Position numbers and translations under genes: made by a program. From Haemophilus paraphrohaemolyticus (lineage in GTDB: Bacteria; Pseudomonadota; Gammaproteobacteria; Enterobacterales; Pasteurellaceae), in the NCBI RefSeq assembly GCF_002015045.1, contig NZ_MUXX01000019.1:29404-93403 (forward strand): 64,000 nt of DNA. The letters run 5' to 3'. Of this stretch, positions 40,382-50,061 are shown piece by piece (the stretch's first letter is position 1; each line of letters starts with the position of its first letter). Under the pieces are notes generated by a model. That model did not search any database. It saw only the letters and a list, made by a program, of their open reading frames with translations, and was not told where the DNA came from.

Positions 40382-41602
40382 ATGTCAACACATCTTACCG
40401 AACAACGCTTTAGCGATTTCCCGATTCACGAAAAAGTACTTTCTGCTCTTGATAGTAAAGGCTTTGAATTTTGCACACCAATTCAAGCTCAAACTCTCCC
40501 AATCACTCTCAACAATAATGATATTGCGGGTCAAGCCCAAACAGGCACGGGCAAAACGATGGCTTTTCTAATTGCGACCTTCCATCATCTACTCACACAC
40601 GATCTGCAAACACATAAAAATCAACCGAGGGCAATGATTCTTGCCCCTACCAGAGAGCTGGCGGTACAGATCGCTTCTGATGCTGAGTTGCTAGTTAAAC
40701 AGACTCGCTTGAAACTTGCGCTAGCCTATGGTGGCGATGGCTATGAGAAACAAGTGCAAGAGATTGAAAAAGGCGTTGATATTTTAGTCGGCACCACAGG
40801 GCGTGTGATTGATTATGTGAAGCAAGGCATTATCAACCTTGATTACGTGCAGGTGATTGTGTTAGACGAAGCAGATCGAATGTTTGACCTTGGTTTTATT
40901 AAAGATATTCGCTATTTGATGCGCAAATGTCCAAAGCCAACCGAACGCCTTACCATGCTTTTTTCAGCAACGCTTTCTCCACGTGTGCGTGAGTTGGCGT
41001 ATGAGGATATGAATAATGCAAAATATGTCGAAATTGAACCGCTTCAACGTACAGGGCATCGAATCAAAGAAGAGCTTTTCTACCCTTCAAACGAAGACAA
41101 AATGGCATTATTGCTCACGCTTTTAGAGGAAGAGTGGCCAGAGCGCTGTATGATTTTCTCGAATACCAAACACGGTTGTGAAGAAATTTGGCGATATTTA
41201 CAGGCAGATGGGCATCGAGTGGGCTTGCTTACTGGCGATATTCCACAGAAAAAACGCTTAAGCTTGTTAGACAGTTTCACTAAAGGCGAGTTGGATATTT
41301 TAGTGGCAACCGATGTTGCCGCACGAGGCTTGCATATTCCTGAAGTTACGCATGTGTTCAATTACGATTTGCCGGATGATCGCGAAGATTACGTGCACAG
41401 AATCGGACGAACAGGTAGAGCAGGGCAAAGCGGACATTCAATTAGCTTTGCGTGCGAACACTATGCGGTGAATCTACCTGCAATTGAGGAATATATCGGA
41501 CATGCAATTCCTGTCAGCCAATATGACGCTAATGCTTTATTACCTTTACCTAAAGTGAGTCGTCCTCGCTTTAACAGACATTATTCATTAAAAAAATATT
41601 AA
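40382..41602 (+). CDS. rhlB: ATP-dependent RNA helicase RhlB
   Basis: 406 aa (E. coli 421). DEAD-box motifs in order: Q motif with [62 protein letters not shown] and [13 protein letters not shown]. The start [21 protein letters not shown] is RhlB-like. Works with RNase E in mRNA decay. The C-terminal basic tail is short compared with E. coli. Confidence 0.95.
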   Translation: MSTHLTEQRFSDFPIHEKVLSALDSKGFEFCTPIQAQTLPITLNNNDIAGQAQTGTGKTMAFLIATFHHLLTHDLQTHKNQPRAMILAPTRELAVQIASDAELLVKQTRLKLALAYGGDGYEKQVQEIEKGVDILVGTTGRVIDYVKQGIINLDYVQVIVLDEADRMFDLGFIKDIRYLMRKCPKPTERLTMLFSATLSPRVRELAYEDMNNAKYVEIEPLQRTGHRIKEELFYPSNEDKMALLLTLLEEEWPERCMIFSNTKHGCEEIWRYLQADGHRVGLLTGDIPQKKRLSLLDSFTKGELDILVATDVAARGLHIPEVTHVFNYDLPDDREDYVHRIGRTGRAGQSGHSISFACEHYAVNLPAIEEYIGHAIPVSQYDANALLPLPKVSRPRFNRHYSLKKY

Positions 41603-41604
41603 AT

Positions 41605-42027
41605 ATGAAAAAATTACTTCTTTTACTACCCTGCCTATTTTTTTTAACCGCTTGTACACAAGAAACTCAGGTGCTATGGGAAGACTTTACCGAAGGTTTT
41701 AATCACGATCCTAAACGAGAACCCGTTAAAGTGGTTAAAGGTTATTCAGGCGAGGCCCAAGCAAATTTCAACAAAGGAACGGCTAAAACAGCAAAGATTT
41801 CTAAATTTCCTGCTTCGAAAACAGCCGTAATCGGACATCAACGTATTAATACCACTGTGTGTAACGATCTTGATGACTGGTATTTAGACGGTTTCCGTGT
41901 AGGAAAATCGTTCCGTAGTCAAAAAACAGAAATGTTCCAAAAACGTACCCAATATTGCCAAGGAAAATTGCCAAATGCTCATCGAACTTACTGGGAAAAT
42001 GGCTACGAAATAGGCGTAAAATCTTAA
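41605..42027 (+). CDS. Putative lipoprotein, possibly DUF2799-like
   Basis: 140 aa. Lipobox FLTAC with Cys17. The C-terminal half has the pattern VCNDLDDWYLDGFRVGKSF ... KRTQYC ... YWENGYEIGVKS, with two cysteines and repeated Gly/aromatic turns, similar to DUF2799 proteins; this match is by eye. Starts 2 bp after the rhlB stop and ends 18 bp before the HerA-like gene, so probably one transcript. Confidence 0.75.
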   Translation: MKKLLLLLPCLFFLTACTQETQVLWEDFTEGFNHDPKREPVKVVKGYSGEAQANFNKGTAKTAKISKFPASKTAVIGHQRINTTVCNDLDDWYLDGFRVGKSFRSQKTEMFQKRTQYCQGKLPNAHRTYWENGYEIGVKS

Positions 42028-42045
42028 AAGGAGAAAGAACACATT

Positions 42046-43536
42046 ATGACGCTTGCAATCGCACAAACCTATTCAGGGAAAACTATTTCATTGGTCGCCC
42101 AAATGGCAAACCGCCACGGTTTAATTGCTGGTGCAACAGGTACAGGGAAAACTGTTACATTACGTAAATTAGCTGAAGCATTCAGTGATGAAGGCGTGCC
42201 CGTTTTCCTTGCCGATGTGAAAGGCGACCTTTCTGGAGTTTCACAAGCGGGCAGTTTTTCAGGCAAAATTGCAGAACGAATCGAACAATTCCAACTAGGG
42301 GGCGAAAGCTATTTGAGTGGCTACCCTGTGTCTTATTGGGATGTCTTCGGTGAAACAGGCATTCCGCTTCGCACCACCATTTCAGAAATGGGACCGATGT
42401 TACTTGCACGTTTACTTAACTTAAACGATACGCAAGAAGGCTTATTAAACCTCGTATTCCGCGTGGCAGACGACCAAGGTTTATTGTTAATTGACCTAAA
42501 AGATTTGCGTGCAATGCTCAAATATGTTGCCGAAAACGCCAAAACATTCCAAGTGGAATATGGTAACGTTTCAACTGCAAGCGTTGGAGCGATTCAACGT
42601 GCATTGCTTGCACTGGAAAATGAAGGGGCAGAGAAACTCTTTGGCGAGCCCGCATTAAATCTTGAAGATTGGCTACAAACTCGCGATGGTAAAGGTGTGA
42701 TTAACGTCTTAAACTCAGAGAAATTAATTAACTCTCCACGCCTATATGGTGCATTCTTACTTTGGTTTATGGCAGAACTTTTCGAAATTCTGCCAGAAGT
42801 AGGCGATCCAGAAAAACCGAAATTTGTCCTTTTCTTTGACGAAGCGCATTTATTGTTTGATGGTGCACCGAAAATTTTAGTAGATAAAATTGAGCAAGTG
42901 GTACGTTTAATCCGTTCAAAAGGTGTTGGCGTTTATTTTGTAACCCAAAATCCACTTGATTTACCTGATTCAGTGTTAGGGCAACTAGGCAATCGTGTAC
43001 AACACGCTTTGCGAGCCTTCACGCCTCGTGATCAAAAAGCAGTGAAATCAGCGGCTGAAACCTTCCGAGCGAATAAAGCTGTAAATGTAGTCGAAGCGAT
43101 TACCTCGCTAGGTGTAGGCGAAGCCTTAATTTCCGTCTTGGATGAAAAAGGAATGCCAACACCAGTGGAAATTGCGTTAGTTTACCCACCGAAAAGCCAA
43201 CTCACGCCATTAACTGAAACCGAGCGTAGCCGTTTAGTGAAACAGGATGATCTTTACAGCCATTATAGTGCTTATGTCGATAATGAATCTGCCTTTGAAG
43301 TATTAAACGCTCAATCACAAGCGGTGCAAAATCGAGGGCAAACTGCAAATGCTGAAGAGGAAGAAGGATTTTTAGGAGGAATGCTTGCCTCGATCTTTGG
43401 TTCGAAAAAGAAAAAAGACCAATCACTTGCCGAACAAGTGGTGAGCCAAGTAGCTCAACAAGTTGGGCGAAATTTACGCAATCAAGTAACAAAGCAAATT
43501 ATGCGTGGTTTACTTGGAGCAATTATTAAAAAATAG
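42046..43536 (+). CDS. HerA/FtsK-like ATPase, DUF853 (YjgR family)
   Basis: 496 aa (E. coli YjgR 500). Walker A GATGTGKTVTLRKL at residues 28-41, VFLADVKGDLSGV, Walker B FVLFFDEAHLLFDGAP and the arginine-finger region GNRVQHALRAFTPRD. Pumping ATPase of the HerA superfamily with unknown substrate. The C-terminus is a charged then Val/Gln-rich region, SLAEQVVSQVAQQVGRNLR. Confidence 0.92.
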   Translation: MTLAIAQTYSGKTISLVAQMANRHGLIAGATGTGKTVTLRKLAEAFSDEGVPVFLADVKGDLSGVSQAGSFSGKIAERIEQFQLGGESYLSGYPVSYWDVFGETGIPLRTTISEMGPMLLARLLNLNDTQEGLLNLVFRVADDQGLLLIDLKDLRAMLKYVAENAKTFQVEYGNVSTASVGAIQRALLALENEGAEKLFGEPALNLEDWLQTRDGKGVINVLNSEKLINSPRLYGAFLLWFMAELFEILPEVGDPEKPKFVLFFDEAHLLFDGAPKILVDKIEQVVRLIRSKGVGVYFVTQNPLDLPDSVLGQLGNRVQHALRAFTPRDQKAVKSAAETFRANKAVNVVEAITSLGVGEALISVLDEKGMPTPVEIALVYPPKSQLTPLTETERSRLVKQDDLYSHYSAYVDNESAFEVLNAQSQAVQNRGQTANAEEEEGFLGGMLASIFGSKKKKDQSLAEQVVSQVAQQVGRNLRNQVTKQIMRGLLGAIIKK

Positions 43537-43546
43537 GTATCTATGT

Positions 43547-43570
43547 TAAAGGGGCTTTATAGCCCCTTAT
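43547..43570. terminator. Hairpin between convergent YjgR-family gene and dxr
   Basis: AAGGGGCT-TTAT-AGCCCCTT (43549-43568) is a strong GC stem usable from both strands, though T-runs are short. Confidence 0.65.
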
Positions 43571-43576
43571 AACGCC

Positions 43577-44767
43577 CTAAATTTGAAGTATTGTTTGTTT
43601 TGCCAATTCTCTTGCCAATTTATCGATATGCAAGACATCATCAATTTCTTGAATATCAATTGGTGCAATATTTTCAACAACACTTCTATTTACATTCACA
43701 ATATCCGTAAAGCGGATCTGTTCATTTAAAAACGCATCAACAGTAATTTCGTTTGCGGCGTTCATTGCAGTAGTTGCGTATTGCCCTGCGGCAAAAGCAT
43801 CAATTGCTAATTTAAGGTTTGGATAACGTTCAAAATCAGGCTCAATAAAGGTTAATTCTTTAAGCTTGAAGAAATCAAGTGGCGGTACACCCGCGTTGAT
43901 ACGATCTGGATATGCCATACTATGTGCAATTGGCGTACACATATCTGGATTCCCCATTTGAGCAATTACTGAGCCATCAATATAACGGACCATAGAATGG
44001 ATTATGGATTGCGGATGAATAATAATTTCCATCTCTTCTGCAGTTGCATTAAACAACCAACGTGCTTCAATATATTCCAAGCCTTTGTTCATCATCGTTG
44101 CACTATCCACTGAGATTTTTTTACCCATCGACCAATTTGGATGAGCCACCGCTTGAGCAGGCGTAATCGCATCAAATTCATTTAATAGTTTAGTACGGAA
44201 CGGACCACCTGAGCCGGTTAAGATAATTTTGCTCACACCAAGCTCTGCAAGCGGACAAAAACCGATCTTATTTTGCGCTTCCACAGGCAAAGACTGGAAA
44301 ATAGCATTATGTTCGCTATCAACAGGCAAGAGTTTTGCATCTGACTTTTTCGCTTCATCAATAAAAATCTGCCCGCAAGTGACTAGCGATTCTTTATTAG
44401 CAAGTAATACACGTTTCCCGGCTTTAACCGCAGAAAGTGTAGGTAAAAGCCCTGCAGCACCAACAATTGCTGCCATCACCATATCCACTTCAGGGTGTGA
44501 AGCAAGTTCGCAAATTGCTTTTTGCCCAGCTAAAACTTCCGTTTTGATGTTAAGTGTTGAGAGGTGTACTTTGAGTTGTGTGGCTGCATTTTCATCATCT
44601 AATGCCACGAATTGAGGTTGGAATAAGACGCATTGCGCTGCCATTAATTCCACGTTTTTTCCGCCTACTAAAGCGAAAATTTGATAATCAGACGAGTTGT
44701 TTTGAATGACCGAAAGGGTGCTTTTGCCAATGGACCCTGTCGATCCTAGAATAACGATTTTTTTCAT
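43577..44767 (-). CDS. dxr: 1-deoxy-D-xylulose 5-phosphate reductoisomerase
   Basis: 396 aa (E. coli 398). NADPH loop [12 protein letters not shown] at residues 6-17, [11 protein letters not shown], catalytic [14 protein letters not shown] and [30 protein letters not shown]. First committed step of the MEP isoprenoid pathway. Single gene here; the usual ispU/cdsA/rseP neighbours are absent. Confidence 0.98.
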   Translation of the reverse strand: MKKIVILGSTGSIGKSTLSVIQNNSSDYQIFALVGGKNVELMAAQCVLFQPQFVALDDENAATQLKVHLSTLNIKTEVLAGQKAICELASHPEVDMVMAAIVGAAGLLPTLSAVKAGKRVLLANKESLVTCGQIFIDEAKKSDAKLLPVDSEHNAIFQSLPVEAQNKIGFCPLAELGVSKIILTGSGGPFRTKLLNEFDAITPAQAVAHPNWSMGKKISVDSATMMNKGLEYIEARWLFNATAEEMEIIIHPQSIIHSMVRYIDGSVIAQMGNPDMCTPIAHSMAYPDRINAGVPPLDFFKLKELTFIEPDFERYPNLKLAIDAFAAGQYATTAMNAANEITVDAFLNEQIRFTDIVNVNRSVVENIAPIDIQEIDDVLHIDKLARELAKQTILQI

Positions 44768-44814
44768 AGTAAGTGACCTTCAAGAAAAGACAGGGCATTT
44801 TAGCACAGATAAGA

Positions 44815-45075
44815 TTAGTAATACCAATGACCATAATGTACCGAAGGGTAAATCGCAGGAACAGCAGGATAATAATTTACTTCTCTTTTACGTGTATCGC
44901 TTTGATTTAGCGATTCTTTCTGTACAGGGTGGTTTTTATCAACAGTATTTTTAGTATTAATACGTTGTTGATATGCTTGAACAGCTTGCATATCCATTGG
45001 CACAGAGCTTTGTTGTTGAGGTAATGAACAAGCAGAAAGTGCCAAAATAGTACCAAATAACATTATTTTTTTCAT
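44815..45075 (-). CDS. Small lipoprotein of unknown function
   Basis: 86 aa. Lipobox LALSAC with Cys16. The mature part is Gln/Asn/Lys-rich, ending in an aromatic, proline-containing tail (NYYPAVPAIYPSVHYGHWYY). Not recognised. An AAAAGGAAC ribosome site precedes the ATG. Probably single, 40 bp from dxr. Confidence 0.7.
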   Translation of the reverse strand: MKKIMLFGTILALSACSLPQQQSSVPMDMQAVQAYQQRINTKNTVDKNHPVQKESLNQSDTRKREVNYYPAVPAIYPSVHYGHWYY

Positions 45076-45268
45076 TTTATGTTCCTTTTAGTATTCATTT
45101 CGCAATTAAGGAATAATATCCTTTATTTAAATGAACAATCGTAGGTTTTCCATTGTACCTATTTTAGGCACAATGTATACTGTACCCGTTTTAAGAATAA
45201 ATATGTCTTTTTTTTGCAAAACATTTGATGGATTATCTAAATCCTATTAAATACGAACTAATCACTAT

Positions 45269-45295
45269 AAAAAACCCAGCTTAAGCTGGGTTATT
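45269..45295 (-). terminator. Terminator after the NhaC-family gene
   Basis: AACCCAGCTTAAGCTGGGTT (45273-45292) is a perfect 20-base palindrome, followed on the minus strand by TTTTTT. Confidence 0.95.
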
Positions 45296-45298
45296 TTC

Positions 45299-46837
45299 TT
45301 ATTCTACATTTTTTGCTTTAAACAGTATAATTAACACTAACATCGTGATACCTGCCGTAATAAAACCAAGTAAACCTGATTCTGTAAAACCGACAACTAA
45401 GTAACCAACTACTGATGCTACCGCGACTAATAGTGCATAAGGCAATTGTGAAAGTACATGATCCATATGGTTACATTGCGCCCCTGTTGAAGAAAGAATT
45501 GTCGTATCCGACACTGGCGAACAGTGGTCACCGCATACAGCACCTGCCATTACAGCTGATAAGCAAGGGATAATTAAGTTTGGTTCAGAATGCATCGCCA
45601 TCGCTGCACCAATTGGTAGCATAATACCGAACGTACCCCAACTTGTGCCTGTTGAGAATGCCATTGCAGAAGCAAGCACGAATAAAATCGCTGGCAAGAA
45701 CGCTGGTGAAATGTTACCTGCCACTAAACTTGAGAGATATTTGCCCGTTTGCATATCACTTACAACACCGTTGATTGTCCACGCGAAGAAAAGAATTAAA
45801 ATCGCACCAGACATCATTTTTACACCCGCCCCATAAGCTTTTGTGTAATCGCTTACAGAAATATGGCGACGCATTAATAGACAAAGCGTGAGTACGATAA
45901 TACTTGCCACACCACCTGTTACTAATGAAATACCAACAGTAGTATTTTCAAATGCACCTAAAATAGTAAATGGATTGCCCGCTTCAGCAAGTGCATCGCC
46001 ACCTGTTTTTAGCATCATCGTTACCGTACCGATAATTAATGCTAAGATTGGAAGAACCAAATCACGTACGCCCGCTTCTGAAGAACCTTGCTGCTCAGAT
46101 GATTTCTCTTCTTGGCTCATTGCATTATGTTCAAAACGTGCCATAGAACCTATATCAAAAGAGAAATAGGCTACGAAGAACACCATTAGAATTGAGAAAA
46201 TCGCATAGAAGTTCATCGCACTCATCGTTACAAACGCGCCTAATGGAGTGTAACCCGCAATAGAGTGTGTCGCTAATAATCCTGCGATAAGCGTGATGAT
46301 ATAAGCCCCCCAACTTGAAATTGGCATTAACACACACATTGGTGCTGCCGTTGAGTCTAAAATATAAGCAAGTTTTGCACGTGATACTTTGAATTTATCA
46401 GTCACTGGACGAGCAATCGCACCTACAGCAAGACTGTGGAAATAGTCATCAATAAAAGTAACAAAAACCAAGCAAGCCGCCATTAATTTTGCACCACGTC
46501 TGCCTTTAACCTTCTCTTGGGCCCAATTTGCAAAGGCTTGGTTTGCCCCTGAAACACTTAATAAAGAAGTTAAAATGCCTAATAGCACTAAAAATAAAAT
46601 AATATTGATATTGTTACTATTAAAGCCCTCTTCGCCACCTTTATAAAGTAAAGAAACTACGCTATTTTTTAAATATAAAACAGCATCAAGCACATTACCG
46701 CCAGCTAACATTAATGCACCAACAATAATACCCAAACTTAATGAAATTAAAACACGTCTGGTTGCAATCGCAAGCAGAAGTGCAATTAACGCTGGTACAA
46801 CTGACCAAAGCGATGATGAATAATCAACAAGATTCAT
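45299..46837 (-). CDS. NhaC-family antiporter, probable lysine transporter (LysW-type)
   Basis: 512 aa, about 11-12 membrane helices. NhaC family: FIDDYFHSLAVGAIARPVTDKFKVSRAKLAYILDSTAAPMCVLMPISSW-type core (around residues 128-176) and GDHCSPVSDTTILSSTGA near 454-471. Family members are labelled Na+/H+ antiporters, but the L-box lysine riboswitch in its leader points to lysine as substrate, as proposed for lysW genes of gamma-proteobacteria. Substrate assignment is inference from regulation. GAGG ribosome site. Confidence 0.9.
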   Translation of the reverse strand: MNLVDYSSSLWSVVPALIALLLAIATRRVLISLSLGIIVGALMLAGGNVLDAVLYLKNSVVSLLYKGGEEGFNSNNINIILFLVLLGILTSLLSVSGANQAFANWAQEKVKGRRGAKLMAACLVFVTFIDDYFHSLAVGAIARPVTDKFKVSRAKLAYILDSTAAPMCVLMPISSWGAYIITLIAGLLATHSIAGYTPLGAFVTMSAMNFYAIFSILMVFFVAYFSFDIGSMARFEHNAMSQEEKSSEQQGSSEAGVRDLVLPILALIIGTVTMMLKTGGDALAEAGNPFTILGAFENTTVGISLVTGGVASIIVLTLCLLMRRHISVSDYTKAYGAGVKMMSGAILILFFAWTINGVVSDMQTGKYLSSLVAGNISPAFLPAILFVLASAMAFSTGTSWGTFGIMLPIGAAMAMHSEPNLIIPCLSAVMAGAVCGDHCSPVSDTTILSSTGAQCNHMDHVLSQLPYALLVAVASVVGYLVVGFTESGLLGFITAGITMLVLIILFKAKNVE

Positions 46838-46944
46838 AAAACCTCTAATTTATTAAAAGATATTTTTATAACGTCATTGAATCTACTGAATGTATTTACG
46901 CAGGAAGGCAAATAAAGGAAGGATAAAAGGAAGCATCCTCACCT

Positions 46945-47128
46945 AACTTACAGTAGCACTCCGCAGTGATACAAGGAATATCGAAACTGCGACAGTGTCG
47001 TCCCTTTCGGCAACGACCCCAACCAACCAAGATGACGCTTGATTGATTTCGGCAAATACGCCTTTCATTTTTCCTCATCGTTTTCCACTCAGAAAAAGTA
47101 CTTATCGTATTTGCACCTCTACAATTGT
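46945..47128 (-). promoter_or_regulatory. Lysine riboswitch (L box)
   Basis: On the minus strand the conserved blocks come in order: GTAGAGGTGC (47122-47113), AAGTACTTTTTCTGAG, GATGAGGAAAAATGAAAGGCG, TTTGCCGAAA, GTCGTTGCCGAAAGGGACGAC (as a stem-loop arm), CTGTCGCAG, then the 3' core TATCACTGCGGAGTGCTACTG (about 46970-46951), whose CTAC closes P1 with GTAG. This is the five-way-junction L box. The 3' edge and expression platform (46838-46945) are not resolved; no clear terminator is seen, so translational control is possible. A candidate promoter (TTGTTT-17-TAATCT) lies upstream. Confidence 0.95.
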
Positions 47129-47221
47129 AGGATTGACTAAGATTACCTGAAACAAAGGCATTAAACAAGTAGATTTTTCAACATTTTAAATACCATTTTT
47201 ACTTATTTTAAATCTAGATTA

Positions 47222-47250
47222 TTTACCTTAAAAATATATTCGGGTAATAT
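47222..47250 (+). promoter_or_regulatory. Candidate hns promoter
   Basis: TTTACC (47222-47227), a 17-base spacer and TAATAT (47245-47250), about 40 bp before the hns ribosome site AGGAGA. Confidence 0.5.
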
Positions 47251-47297
47251 ACGCCTTAATTTGACTTAATAAATAATTTTTTAAATAGGAGATTATA

Positions 47298-47693
47298 ATG
47301 TCTAATACATTAAGAACTTTGTCAAACATCCGTAGCTTACGTGTTCTTGCTCGTGAAACTTCATTAGAACAATTAGAAGGTTTATTAGAAAAATTGACAA
47401 TTGTTGTTGAAGAAAAACGCGAAGAGATTAAGGCCCAAGAAGCTGAACAAACTAAATTCTTAGAGCAATTAAAAAAATATGAAGAAATGTTAGCAAATGA
47501 TGGTATTTCTGCAGACGAATTAGCCTCACTTTTAGGAAAAATGCCTACCGAGAAAAAAGCACGTAAACCAATTGCTCCTCGTCCTGCTAAATATAGATTT
47601 ATTGATGCAAACGGTAATGAAAAAACTTGGACAGGTCAAGGTCGTACACCACGTGAGTTAGTTGGTAAAAATTTAGCAAATTTTGAAATCTAA
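47298..47693 (+). CDS. hns: H-NS family nucleoid protein
   Basis: 131 aa. N-terminal helical oligomerisation region (1-80; ETSLEQLEGLLEKLTIVVEEKREEIKAQEAEQ style heptads), a Lys/Pro/Arg linker (82-97), then the DNA-binding domain KYRFIDANGNEKTWTGQGRTPREL with the minor-groove loop GQGRTP (113-118). Silences AT-rich and horizontally acquired DNA. Divergent from the lysine-riboswitch gene. Confidence 0.97.
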   Translation: MSNTLRTLSNIRSLRVLARETSLEQLEGLLEKLTIVVEEKREEIKAQEAEQTKFLEQLKKYEEMLANDGISADELASLLGKMPTEKKARKPIAPRPAKYRFIDANGNEKTWTGQGRTPRELVGKNLANFEI

Positions 47694-47699
47694 TATGAT

Positions 47700-47805
47700 T
47701 TAGTCATGAAATAACTCATGCTTTTTTGTATGTTTACAAAGTAAATAGCATAGTAGACAAAATAGTTGCTAATATTTATTCTTCAATAATATTAGCAACT
47801 CTTTT
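47700..47805 (+). terminator. hns 3' region: short hairpin and GCATAGTAGACAAA terminator module
   Basis: A small stem (CATGA/TCATG, about 47705-47720, then CTTTTTTG) is followed by the 14-mer at 47748-47761 and GTTGCTAATAT (47765-47775) with ATATTAGCAAC (47789-47799), then TCTTTTTAT. The remaining stretch to 47986 holds no gene that I can support. Confidence 0.8.
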
Positions 47806-47986
47806 TATTTAAAAAAACCTTTATAAACATCATTTTACGTTTTTTTCGTTAATCCATTATGATTATTTAATTGACGCTATAGTTGAAGATTCTTTTGTTA
47901 CGATACACTTGATTATTTTATTTTGACAATAATTTTTTGGTTCATATTTCAAATATGGATTTCAAACCTCTTTGTCTATTATATTT

Positions 47987-48541
47987 TTAACGTTCCCAAT
48001 GTTTAGTTTTGGGATTTACATATTCCACGCCATGATCTTTATAATCAACTCCTTCTAGCTGCAATAAGTAGCGTTTATTCGGAAGCCCGCCGCCGAATCC
48101 TGTCAGACTTTGATTTTTGCCGAGAACTCTGTGGCAAGGAATAAGAATTGAAATGGGATTACGCCCTACTGCCCCCCCCACCGCACGCATGGCATTAGGT
48201 TTACCAAGTTGCTGGGCAATTTCGCCGTAGCTTGTGATTTTACCGTAAGGAATTTGTCGGAGAATTTGCCAAACCGATTGCTGAAATGCTGTGCCTTGTG
48301 GAGCAAGAAAATCCAAATGCTGAAAATCGATTTTTTCGCCTTGAAAATAGCGGTCTAAAATTTCGCGTGTTTTGCAAAAGATTTCATAAATTGCACCGCT
48401 TGTATTGCTAACGGGAATGAAATTTTCAAGCTGAGTGGTAGGCTGTTCTTCGTTAAACTCAATAGCAATTAGCCCCGTTTCTTTCGCGAGTAAGAGCAGA
48501 TTGCCAACGGGAGAGGGGTAATATTGATAGAAAATTGTCAT
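47987..48541 (-). CDS. ogt: Methylated-DNA--protein-cysteine methyltransferase
   Basis: 184 aa. The active-site motif PCHRV follows AVGGAVGRNPISILIP; FQQSVWQILRQIPYGKITSYGEIAQQLGKPNAMRAVG is the helix-turn-helix and Arg-finger segment. Transfers O6-alkyl groups from guanine to its own Cys. No Ada-type regulatory domain, so Ogt type. Confidence 0.95.
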   Translation of the reverse strand: MTIFYQYYPSPVGNLLLLAKETGLIAIEFNEEQPTTQLENFIPVSNTSGAIYEIFCKTREILDRYFQGEKIDFQHLDFLAPQGTAFQQSVWQILRQIPYGKITSYGEIAQQLGKPNAMRAVGGAVGRNPISILIPCHRVLGKNQSLTGFGGGLPNKRYLLQLEGVDYKDHGVEYVNPKTKHWER

Positions 48542-48557
48542 AAAAATTCCAAGAGAA

Positions 48558-48588
48558 AAGGCGTGTAATCAGTTTACACGCCCCTGTT
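48558..48588. terminator. Hairpin between fadL-like gene and ogt
   Basis: GGCGTGTAA and TTACACGCC flank a short loop; loosely related to the CGTGT-containing palindromes at 10232 and 39751. Follows the porin gene on the minus strand. Confidence 0.55.
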
Positions 48589-48612
48589 TTGAAATACTAT
48601 GCTAAATTCTGG

Positions 48613-50061
48613 TTAGAATTTGTAGTTAAGATTTAAGCCGTATAAGTAACCACTTGCACGTACTTTAAATGTTGCTCCATCTTCACCAAAGCCAAATTTG
48701 GTGCCATGTAAGTAAGCGAAGCCAACATCTGTTGATAAATTCGGCGTGAATTTATAGGTTGCACCTGCAGAATACCACATGCGGTTAGTATCTGGGATTG
48801 AAATTGATGGATGATTTACGCTCGCACTACGGTCGTAAGCTAAACCTGCACGTAATGTTAAATCTTGTGTTGCATCATAAGATACACCTACTGCATAACG
48901 GTTTGTATCGCGGAATGCTTCATCTTTGTGCATGTAGTGAGCACTGCCATTCATGCTGTATGCGTCTAGGGTTTTTAAACGTGACCATTCAGTACGCTTC
49001 CAGCTATATTGTACGGCAAAACGATCCGTTAATTTATGGTAACCTGAAAGTTCCCAGTAAGCAGGGAGGTTAAGTGTTAATTTCCCATCACGTTCTTCAC
49101 TATTTGTCGCAATCACAGAACCTAAGTTGGTTGAAAGCTCATTGCGATATTTACCTTTAAATTTCACATCTACCGCAGAATGGTAAGCTAAACCCCAACG
49201 GTTGTTTTCATTTAGCTCGTAAGCAAGACCAGCATTCCAACCGAATGACCATTTATTACCAGTGATACGGGTAAGTTCAGTTTCTTTTGTGTATGAAGAT
49301 AGCGATGTTGCAAGAGCGTTTAAGCTGTTTGCTGCTTGTGCGGCTGTTGTTCCAACAGGAAATTGTGCAGCAATCGCTTGTAATTGCTTGTTAGCAGGTT
49401 GAGCAGCAGCTAAAGTAGTTAAGGATAATGATTGGTATGCGGCTGGAAGGTGTTGTAATGCAGTTGCACCTGCTCGAGCTCGTACAGCACCTGCTTTAGT
49501 GACAGCTACTTGATCACCTAATGTACGGCGAACTTCTGCTTTAGAATAAATTGCGTTTACACCCGCACCAAAGCTAAAACCGTTACCAATGTTATAAGCA
49601 CCGCTTAAATTAAAGTTATGTGCTTGAAGTTCGGTTTGACCGCCTAATGTGCCTGCATTGTAGCTATTACTATATTCTGTACTTAAACCAAAATTGACGT
49701 TATAGCCTAAACCTACAGCGAATTTATCGTTAATTGGTGCAACAAAATAAGTATTTGGAATCACTTTGGTTGGAACAACATTGTTTTGGTTTGCAGAGTT
49801 GCCTAATTTAGTTTTGCCTTGAATGTGTAAATCGGTATCAACCAAAATGCCGCCCACAGACATTTCAGCCCCTTGGAATTTCATCATTAATGCCGGGTTC
49901 GTTGCGACGACAGAAGCATTGTCAGCAACGGCTGCGTTACCCGCATATGCCATACCTAAGCCTGATGTTGAAACTTCTGCTAATTGGAATGCCGCCGCAT
50001 TTGCACCGCCTGCTGCAAGTGTTAATGCTGATGCAAGCAATGTTTTAGTAAATTTAGCCAT
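48613..50061 (-). CDS. Outer membrane FadL/OmpP1-family long-chain fatty acid porin
   Basis: 482 aa. Signal peptide ends GGANA (about residue 22); the mature N-terminus AAFQLAEVSTSGLGMAYAGNAAVADNASVVATNPA is the FadL plug/hatch with the NPA box. Beta-strand alternation runs through to a terminal aromatic, NLNYKF. An Ala/Leu/Gln-rich extracellular loop (about 195-265) looks variable. Homologue of Haemophilus P1. Transports hydrophobic compounds. Confidence 0.95.
   Translation of the reverse strand: MAKFTKTLLASALTLAAGGANAAAFQLAEVSTSGLGMAYAGNAAVADNASVVATNPALMMKFQGAEMSVGGILVDTDLHIQGKTKLGNSANQNNVVPTKVIPNTYFVAPINDKFAVGLGYNVNFGLSTEYSNSYNAGTLGGQTELQAHNFNLSGAYNIGNGFSFGAGVNAIYSKAEVRRTLGDQVAVTKAGAVRARAGATALQHLPAAYQSLSLTTLAAAQPANKQLQAIAAQFPVGTTAAQAANSLNALATSLSSYTKETELTRITGNKWSFGWNAGLAYELNENNRWGLAYHSAVDVKFKGKYRNELSTNLGSVIATNSEERDGKLTLNLPAYWELSGYHKLTDRFAVQYSWKRTEWSRLKTLDAYSMNGSAHYMHKDEAFRDTNRYAVGVSYDATQDLTLRAGLAYDRSASVNHPSISIPDTNRMWYSAGATYKFTPNLSTDVGFAYLHGTKFGFGEDGATFKVRASGYLYGLNLNYKF

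Noticed and set aside
42069..43492. Several 60-96-aa ORFs antisense to the YjgR-family gene
   Set aside because: Shadow frames of a strongly conserved ATPase; no start signals.
46896..47168. 90-aa ORF on the minus strand upstream of the NhaC-family gene
   Set aside because: It covers the lysine riboswitch; composition (many Cys, Arg, Ser) is not protein-like and conservation follows RNA blocks.
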